From NCBI RefSeq assembly GCF_000007705.1, contig NC_005085.1, positions 2,303,752 through 2,367,751 on the forward strand: DNA of 64,000 bases, in the 5' to 3' direction. The first letter of the stretch is position 1. Every line of letters starts with the position of its first letter. Shown here one piece after another: positions 59,515 through 64,000 of the stretch. The notes under the pieces were generated by a model. It had not been told where the DNA came from and searched no databases. It worked only from the letters and a program-made list of their open reading frames with translations. A program made the position numbers and the translations under genes. The DNA is from Chromobacterium violaceum ATCC 12472 (GTDB lineage Bacteria; Pseudomonadota; Gammaproteobacteria; Burkholderiales; Chromobacteriaceae).

Positions 59515-59543
59515 AAAGCAAGAGCCCCGCCGAGTGGCGGGGC
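59515..59543 (-). terminator. Terminator after pgeF
   Basis: Perfect 8-bp stem GCCCCGCC / GGCGGGGC with a GAGT loop, just downstream of pgeF on the - strand, followed by TCTTGCTTTCC. Confidence 0.65.
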
Positions 59544-59550
59544 AGCCGGG

Positions 59551-60288
59551 TCAGTCTTCCAGCCAGATCATCGAGGCCATGCGGCCGGTGACGCCGTCGC
59601 GGCGGTAGGAGAAGAAGCGGTCGCGGTCTATCACGGTACAGAAATCGCCGCCGTAGACGCGGGAGACGCCTAGTTTCCGCAGCCGCAGGCGGGCGAGCGC
59701 GTAGATGTCGGCCAGGTACTTGCCGTTGCCGATGTCGACGAAAGCCGAGTCCGCCTCGGCGTCCTTCGCGATGAAGGCCTGGCGCACCTCGGCGCCCACT
59801 TCGAACGCGTCCGGACCGATGGCCGGGCCCAGCCAGGCCATCAGGTCCGATGGCGGCAGCGCCATCGCGGCCACGGTCGCCTCGATCACGCCGTCGCACA
59901 GCCCGCGCCAGCCGGCGTGGGCGGCGGCGACAGTCTGGCCCCGCTCGTCGCAAAGCAATACCGGCAGGCAGTCCGCGGTCATCGCCGCGCAGACGACGCC
60001 CGGCTCGCGGGCGAAGCTGGCGTCGGCGTCGGGCGCGTTTGCGCCGATGGCGGACGCGTCAGCCACCGCGACGCCATGCACCTGGTTGAGCCAGGCGGGT
60101 TCGGCCGGCAGCGCGTCGCGCAACCGCGCGCGGTTGGCCGCCACGGCTTGCGGATCGTCGCCGACGTGCGCGCCCAGGTTCAGGCTGGCGTAGGGCGGCT
60201 GGCTGACGCCGCCGTTGCGCGTGGTGACCAGGGTGCGGACACGGGCGGGGGCGGGCCAGTCCGCCGAGATCCAGTCCTTATCGGGCAT
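59551..60288 (-). CDS. pgeF: Peptidoglycan editing factor (YfiH/PgeF, laccase-like fold)
   Basis: A 245-aa copper/zinc-site protein of the multicopper polyphenol oxidase family. It has [24 protein letters not shown], the metal ligands in [10 protein letters not shown] and AAHAGWRGL, and the terminal [13 protein letters not shown]. In E. coli this protein removes L-Ser-containing errors from peptidoglycan precursors. Overlaps rluD by 11 nt, a widely conserved pair. Confidence 0.94.
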   Translation of the reverse strand: MPDKDWISADWPAPARVRTLVTTRNGGVSQPPYASLNLGAHVGDDPQAVAANRARLRDALPAEPAWLNQVHGVAVADASAIGANAPDADASFAREPGVVCAAMTADCLPVLLCDERGQTVAAAHAGWRGLCDGVIEATVAAMALPPSDLMAWLGPAIGPDAFEVGAEVRQAFIAKDAEADSAFVDIGNGKYLADIYALARLRLRKLGVSRVYGGDFCTVIDRDRFFSYRRDGVTGRMASMIWLED

Positions 60289-61369
60289 AGATCACCTCGA
60301 CGTCGCCATCGTCGTCGTCGTCCCAGTCTTCGTCGTCCTCGCCGTCGCCGTGGGCGAAGGCCTCGTCGTCGGCGACCGCGCCGTCGCCGCGCAGCAGGTC
60401 CAGCAGCGCGCGGAAGTCGTCGGGCAGCGGCGCCTTCCAGCTGCGCTCCTCGCCGGTGGCCGGGTGGACCAGGGCCAGCGCGAAGGCATGCAGCGCCTGC
60501 CGGCCCAGCGCCTTGACGCCGGCCGCGATCTCCTCGTCCATCTTGTGGCGCGGGTTGCCGTACACCGGGTCGCCGGCCAGCGGGTGGCCGGCTTCGCGCA
60601 TGTGGACGCGGATCTGGTGGGTGCGGCCGGTTTCCAGCTTGCACTCGACGTGGGAATGGCTGGCGAAACGCTCCAGCACGCGGATGTGGGTGATCGCCGG
60701 CTTGCCGCCGAATTTCAGCACTGCCATTTTCAGGCGGTTGTTCGCGTCGCGGCCGATGTTGGCGTCGATGGTGCCGTCGAAGGGCACCACGCCGTCGGCG
60801 ATGGCGCGATAGACGCGCTTGACGGTGCGGGCCTGCAGCTGGCGCACCAGCTCGGTCTGCGCCGGCAGCGTCTTGGCCACCACCATCAGGCCGGAAGTGT
60901 CCTTGTCCAGGCGGTGGACGATGCCGGCGCGCGGCACGCTGGCCAACGCCGGGCAGTGGTGCAGCAGACCGTTGAGCAGCGTGCCGCTCCAGTTGCCGGC
61001 GGCGGGGTGCACGACCAGGCCCGCCGGCTTGTTGATCACCAGGATGTGCTCATCCTCGAACACGATGGGCAGATCCATCGGTTCCGGCTGGAAAGCCATT
61101 TCCTCATTGGTGAGCTGCAGCGTCACTTCCAGCTTCTCGCCGCCCAGCATCTTGGTCTTGGGGGCGACCACCTGGCCGTCCACCTTCACCAGGCCGTCTT
61201 TGACCCATTGCGTCAGCCGGCTGCGGGAGTAGTCGGGAAGCAACTTGGCCAGCGCGGCGTCCAGCCGTTCGCCGCACAGCGAGAGCGGAATTTCGAGATG
61301 TTGCGTAGTGGATACCTCGTTTTCCGAGATGTCGCTATAATCGTCCGGGTCAATGTAAGGATCAGTCAT
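60278..61369 (-). CDS. rluD: 23S rRNA pseudouridine synthase D
   Basis: A 363-aa enzyme modifying helix 69 of 23S rRNA. S4 domain near the start ([32 protein letters not shown]); catalytic Asp in [18 protein letters not shown]. The C-terminus is unusually acidic (a run of Asp/Glu with DDDDDGD) compared with the E. coli protein. The start codon overlaps that of divergent bamD. Confidence 0.94.
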   Translation of the reverse strand: MTDPYIDPDDYSDISENEVSTTQHLEIPLSLCGERLDAALAKLLPDYSRSRLTQWVKDGLVKVDGQVVAPKTKMLGGEKLEVTLQLTNEEMAFQPEPMDLPIVFEDEHILVINKPAGLVVHPAAGNWSGTLLNGLLHHCPALASVPRAGIVHRLDKDTSGLMVVAKTLPAQTELVRQLQARTVKRVYRAIADGVVPFDGTIDANIGRDANNRLKMAVLKFGGKPAITHIRVLERFASHSHVECKLETGRTHQIRVHMREAGHPLAGDPVYGNPRHKMDEEIAAGVKALGRQALHAFALALVHPATGEERSWKAPLPDDFRALLDLLRGDGAVADDEAFAHGDGEDDEDWDDDDDGDVEVIYAR

Positions 61370-62162
61370 GAAAAGATACGTTGTTGCGGCTATGTTGGTG
61401 ATGGTGGGTCTTGCCGGGTGTGCGACCACGGAAACCTACGACGAGACGCGCGGCTGGACCGTGGAGAAGCTGTATTCGGAAGCTCACGACGAGTTGAACA
61501 GCGGCAATTATACCCGCGCAGTCAAGCTGTATGAAACGCTGGAAGCGCGTTTCCCCTACGGCCGCTACGCGCAGCAGGCGCAGATGGATCTGGCCTACAC
61601 CCATTACAAGGATGGCGAACCCGAACTGGCCATCGCCTCCGCCGACCGTTTCATCAAGCTGCATCCCACGCATCCGAACCTCGACTACATCTATTATCTG
61701 AAGGGTTTGGTGTATTACAACGACGATTCTGGCTTGCTGGCCAAATGGGCCGGCCAGGACATGAGCGAGCGCGATCCGCGCGCCGCGCGCGAGGCGTTCG
61801 CCGCCTTCCGCGAGCTGACCACCCGCTTCCCCAGCAGCAGCTACGCGCCGGACGCCAAGGCCAAGATGATCCGCCTGGTGGACGCCCTGGGCGGCAACGA
61901 AATGCACGTGGCGCGCTACTACATGAAGCGCGGCGCCTATCTGGCCGCCGCCAATCGCGCGCAGGGCGTGGTCAAGGATTACGCCAACACCAAGTATCCG
62001 GAAGAGGCGCTGGCCATCATGGTGGCCGCCTACGACAAGCTGCAGTTGCCGCAGCTGCGCGACGACGCGCGCCGCGTGCTGGCGCTCAATTACCCGCAGA
62101 GCCAGTACCTGGGCAAGTCGTGGACGGTGGAGGAGATGCCGTGGTGGAAGCTGTGGAAATAA
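61368..62162 (+). CDS. bamD: Outer membrane assembly lipoprotein BamD
   Basis: A 264-aa lipoprotein of the BAM complex. Signal peptide with lipobox LAGC (Cys18), then five TPR-type helical pairs ([42 protein letters not shown] onward). Shine-Dalgarno AAGGAT. Divergent from rluD with overlapping start codons, followed by a strong terminator. Confidence 0.95.
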   Translation: MKRYVVAAMLVMVGLAGCATTETYDETRGWTVEKLYSEAHDELNSGNYTRAVKLYETLEARFPYGRYAQQAQMDLAYTHYKDGEPELAIASADRFIKLHPTHPNLDYIYYLKGLVYYNDDSGLLAKWAGQDMSERDPRAAREAFAAFRELTTRFPSSSYAPDAKAKMIRLVDALGGNEMHVARYYMKRGAYLAAANRAQGVVKDYANTKYPEEALAIMVAAYDKLQLPQLRDDARRVLALNYPQSQYLGKSWTVEEMPWWKLWK

Positions 62163-62186
62163 GCTTTCCGGCAAGCTGAAACCAAG

Positions 62187-62220
62187 CAGCCCGTCGAGTC
62201 ATCGGCGGGCTGTTTTGTTG
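62187..62220 (+). terminator. Terminator after bamD
   Basis: An 11-bp stem (CAGCCCGTCGA / TCGGCGGGCTG, one G-T wobble) with a short loop, followed by TTTTGTTGTTTTTT. Probably shared with the convergent gene at 62,230. Confidence 0.9.
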
Positions 62221-62229
62221 TTTTTTGGG

Positions 62230-63261
62230 TCAAAGGCCGGCGATGCGTTCCCGGCAGGCTTGCGCTTCGGTCTTGATCCTGGCGAACAGCTCGGCCACGC
62301 TGGGCGCATCGTTTATCAGCCCCTGGGCCTGGCCGATCAGTTGCACGCCTTTTTCGTGGTCGCCTTCCTGAATGGCCAGGCGGATCGATTCCGTCGCCGC
62401 GCCGAACAGCGCCAGCTGGCGCAGCGCCTGAGGCTGGCTGAGCATGCCGCCTATCGCCACCTTCATCACCGGCATGCCCATCCGCCGCGCCATCCGGCTG
62501 GCCCGGAATGCGGCGGGAATGAGTCCCAGCGGCTTGCGGCAGGCGCGGCGGGCGGCGGGCGTATCCATCATCCGGCACCACAGGCCGTCGAAATTCTTGG
62601 AATACAGCGTGTCAGCGACGCCGCGTTCGCGGATCATGTCCTTGGTTTGGGCGTGCACCGGGCTTTCCCGCGTCATCGCCAGCCGGGATCCCATCGCGAC
62701 CGCGTCGGCGCCCAGGGCGAGCGCCGCGATCAGGCCGGCGCCGTCGGCGAAGCCGCCCGCCGCGACGATGGGCAGCGAGCTCGCGCGGCGGATGGCCGGA
62801 ATCAGCACCAGGGTCGTGACGCTGCCGCCGTGGGCGGCGGCTTCGTGGCCGGTGACCAGCAGCGCGTCGGCGCCGCACTTCTCGGCGGATATCGCGTGCT
62901 TTTCCGTCACGACGGTGGCCAGCACCTTGCCGCCGTAGCGATGCGCGGCTTCGGCGATCCAGTCTCCCTTGCCCAGCGAATAGTTGATCACCGGCACTTG
63001 TTCTTCGAGCGCGACTTTGGCGTTGTCGGCGGCGCCGGGCATCATCAGCGTGCAGCCGATGCCGAAGGGCTTGTCGGTGAGTTCGCGTATGCGGCGGATC
63101 GCGGCGCGCGTCTGGTCGGCGTTCAGCGGGCCGGTGGCAAGTATGCCGAGGCCGCCGGCGTTGCTGACGGCGGCTACCAGTTCCGGCGTGGCGATGTAGC
63201 TCATGCCGGGGCAGAGCAGGGGGAGCTGGATGCCGAACAGGCGGGTGATGGCGGTTTGCAT
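62230..63261 (-). CDS. Nitronate monooxygenase / FabK-like flavoprotein
   Basis: A 343-aa FMN enzyme with a TIM barrel: QLPLLCPGMSYIATPELVAAVSNAGGLGILA, TGHEAAAHGG (phosphate region) and IVAAGGFADGAGLIAALALGADAVAMGSRL. Class of nitronate monooxygenases; some relatives are enoyl-ACP reductases. Full length. Substrate undetermined. Confidence 0.85.
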   Translation of the reverse strand: MQTAITRLFGIQLPLLCPGMSYIATPELVAAVSNAGGLGILATGPLNADQTRAAIRRIRELTDKPFGIGCTLMMPGAADNAKVALEEQVPVINYSLGKGDWIAEAAHRYGGKVLATVVTEKHAISAEKCGADALLVTGHEAAAHGGSVTTLVLIPAIRRASSLPIVAAGGFADGAGLIAALALGADAVAMGSRLAMTRESPVHAQTKDMIRERGVADTLYSKNFDGLWCRMMDTPAARRACRKPLGLIPAAFRASRMARRMGMPVMKVAIGGMLSQPQALRQLALFGAATESIRLAIQEGDHEKGVQLIGQAQGLINDAPSVAELFARIKTEAQACRERIAGL

Positions 63262-63341
63262 GGCGATGAGGGGTGGCTGGTTTAGAATGACGGTTTATTG
63301 TTGATGTGTTTGTCCTAAATTTCAAACGAATGTTTTAATTC

Positions 63342-63533
63342 ATGGCGCTGATCATTGTTTTGATGGGGTGGCTGTACGCGGTGTTGATGCTGGCGGCGGG
63401 GCAGCGCAGCGTGGCCGCTGGGGCGGCGGTGTTTTTCTTTCTTGGCGTGCTGCCCGTCTGGTTTGTCGCATGGGTGGTACGCAACCGGCTGCGCAGACGG
63501 CGCCAGGCGCTGGAAGACGAGGGGAAAGCTTGA
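63342..63533 (+). CDS. 63-aa membrane protein upstream of rpsB
   Basis: Two hydrophobic segments (LIIVLMGWLYAVLMLAA and AAVFFFLGVLPVWFVAWVV) and a basic tail with RNRLRRRRQALEDE. No good Shine-Dalgarno. The rpsB promoter overlaps its last codons. Confidence 0.68.
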   Translation: MALIIVLMGWLYAVLMLAAGQRSVAAGAAVFFFLGVLPVWFVAWVVRNRLRRRRQALEDEGKA

Positions 63534-63559
63534 GTCAGAGCGCTCTACGGTGCTAGAAT
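63530..63559 (+). promoter_or_regulatory. Putative rpsB promoter
   Basis: TTGAGT (63530-63535) and TAGAAT (63554-63559) separated by 18 nt, about 120 nt upstream of the rpsB start. Fits a sigma70 promoter and leaves a leader of about 115 nt. Confidence 0.6.
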
Positions 63560-63607
63560 CTCGTGTTCCCTGCCGCTGTGGCGGGGAATTTAAATCCAAA
63601 CTACGCA

Positions 63608-63654
63608 CATCCGCGCCAAAGGGTGCCTGAATCGTCAGGTTGTCTGCGCGGATG
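63608..63654 (+). promoter_or_regulatory. Structured rpsB mRNA leader (candidate S2 autoregulation site)
   Basis: An outer 9-bp stem (CATCCGCGC / GCGCGGATG) encloses an inner hairpin (CCTGA / TCAGG, loop ATCG). It ends 28 nt before the rpsB ATG, with AGGAG in between. rpsB leaders are feedback sites for S2 in other proteobacteria; here that is inferred from the fold only. Confidence 0.6.
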
Positions 63655-63682
63655 GAGGCTTAACCCTTTTAGGAGTTTTTGC

Positions 63683-64000
63683 ATGTCCACCAACGTTACC
63701 ATGCGTCAAATGCTGGAGGCTGGCGTTCACTTCGGCCACCAAACCCGCTTCTGGAACCCGAAGATGGCCAAGTACATCTTCGGCAGCCGCAACAAGATCC
63801 ACATCATCAACCTGGAAAAGACCCTGCCGCTGTTCGTAGAGGCCCAGGAGTATGTGCGTCGTCTGGCTGCCAACAAGGGCACCGTGATGTTCGTGGGTAC
63901 CAAGCGTCAGGCGCGTGAGATCGTACGTGAAGAAGCCGCTCGCTGCGGCATGCCGTTTGTCGACCACCGCTGGCTGGGCGGCATGCTGACCAACTACAAG
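63683..64000 (+). CDS. rpsB: 30S ribosomal protein S2, N-terminal part
   Basis: The first 106 codons of S2, cut by the window end: [56 protein letters not shown] and [16 protein letters not shown]. Strong Shine-Dalgarno TAGGAG. Usually followed by tsf. Confidence 0.97.
   Translation, partial: MSTNVTMRQMLEAGVHFGHQTRFWNPKMAKYIFGSRNKIHIINLEKTLPLFVEAQEYVRRLAANKGTVMFVGTKRQAREIVREEAARCGMPFVDHRWLGGMLTNYK

Noticed and set aside
1-64000. CRISPR arrays, rRNA and tRNA genes
   Set aside because: I saw no regularly spaced repeat array and no tRNA- or rRNA-like sequence; the prophage is in a protein gene, as expected for a transposing phage.

Overview
The window is high-GC DNA from a Gram-negative bacterium, most likely a betaproteobacterium of the Chromobacterium/Neisseriales group. 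This is inferred from the housekeeping genes (prmB, trpGD, rpe-gph-trpE, apaG, rluD/bamD, rpsB), their arrangement and base composition; it is not proven by a marker gene. It divides at about position 35,543 into a transposable prophage (left) and host chromosome (right).

Prophage (1 to about 35,543; its left end lies outside the window). Replication and regulation are Mu/BcepMu-like: a DDE transposase, a MuB-type AAA ATPase, a DUF3164 protein, HU, GemA and a Mor/C activator, all on the + strand from 26,584 to 35,411. They are read from a sigma70-type promoter whose spacer is a perfect inverted repeat, next to a divergent XRE repressor. The head module (protease/scaffold, capsid, gp36/gp37, gpG, MuF, DUF935 portal, gp28 and gp27 terminase) is Mu-like. 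The tail is P2-like: FI, FII, E/E', T, U, X, D, V, W, J, I. The whole late region is on the - strand. It splits into four transcription units, each preceded by the same 16-bp dyad TTTAAA-N4-TTTAAA, which I propose as the late control element. Cargo genes sit at the breaks between units: a PAAR / SleB-like hydrolase / periplasmic-protein cassette (8,481-10,257, opposite strand), a HEPN-like protein with an RNxxxH motif (16,231-16,830), an 82-aa orphan (1,718-1,966), and a secreted protein plus a membrane coiled-coil protein (24,364-26,006). The lysis block has an M15 endopeptidase, a small membrane protein, and Rz with Rz1 nested inside it. The right end carries repeated transposase-site-like sequences and interrupts a DUF2269 membrane protein gene, of which only the 3' part remains here.

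Host region (35,544-64,000). A catabolic-looking cluster holds a 2-hydroxycarboxylate/Na+ symporter and leuDC-type hydro-lyase genes, with a divergent LysR regulator. Next come prmB and a phosphomannomutase/phosphoglucomutase, then a dispersed trp region: trpD, an LprI-like gene and trpG; then an HxlR regulator with a divergent SDR and an MFS exporter; then trpE, gph, an SDR and rpe. After these come apaG, an ATM1-type ABC exporter, an orphan RHS-core protein with a possible caspase-like His/Cys domain, VOC, a Ser/Thr phosphatase, HD, GNAT and DJ-1 family genes, pgeF, rluD divergent from bamD (overlapping start codons), a nitronate-monooxygenase-like gene, a small membrane protein, and the start of rpsB with a structured leader.

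The observations most worth a second look are the four-copy late dyad, the PAAR-hydrolase cassette embedded in the tail operon, the HEPN cargo gene, the Mu-type -2 frameshift in E/E', and a shared beta-strand-like motif linking the repressor C-terminus to the N-terminus of the neighbouring membrane protein.
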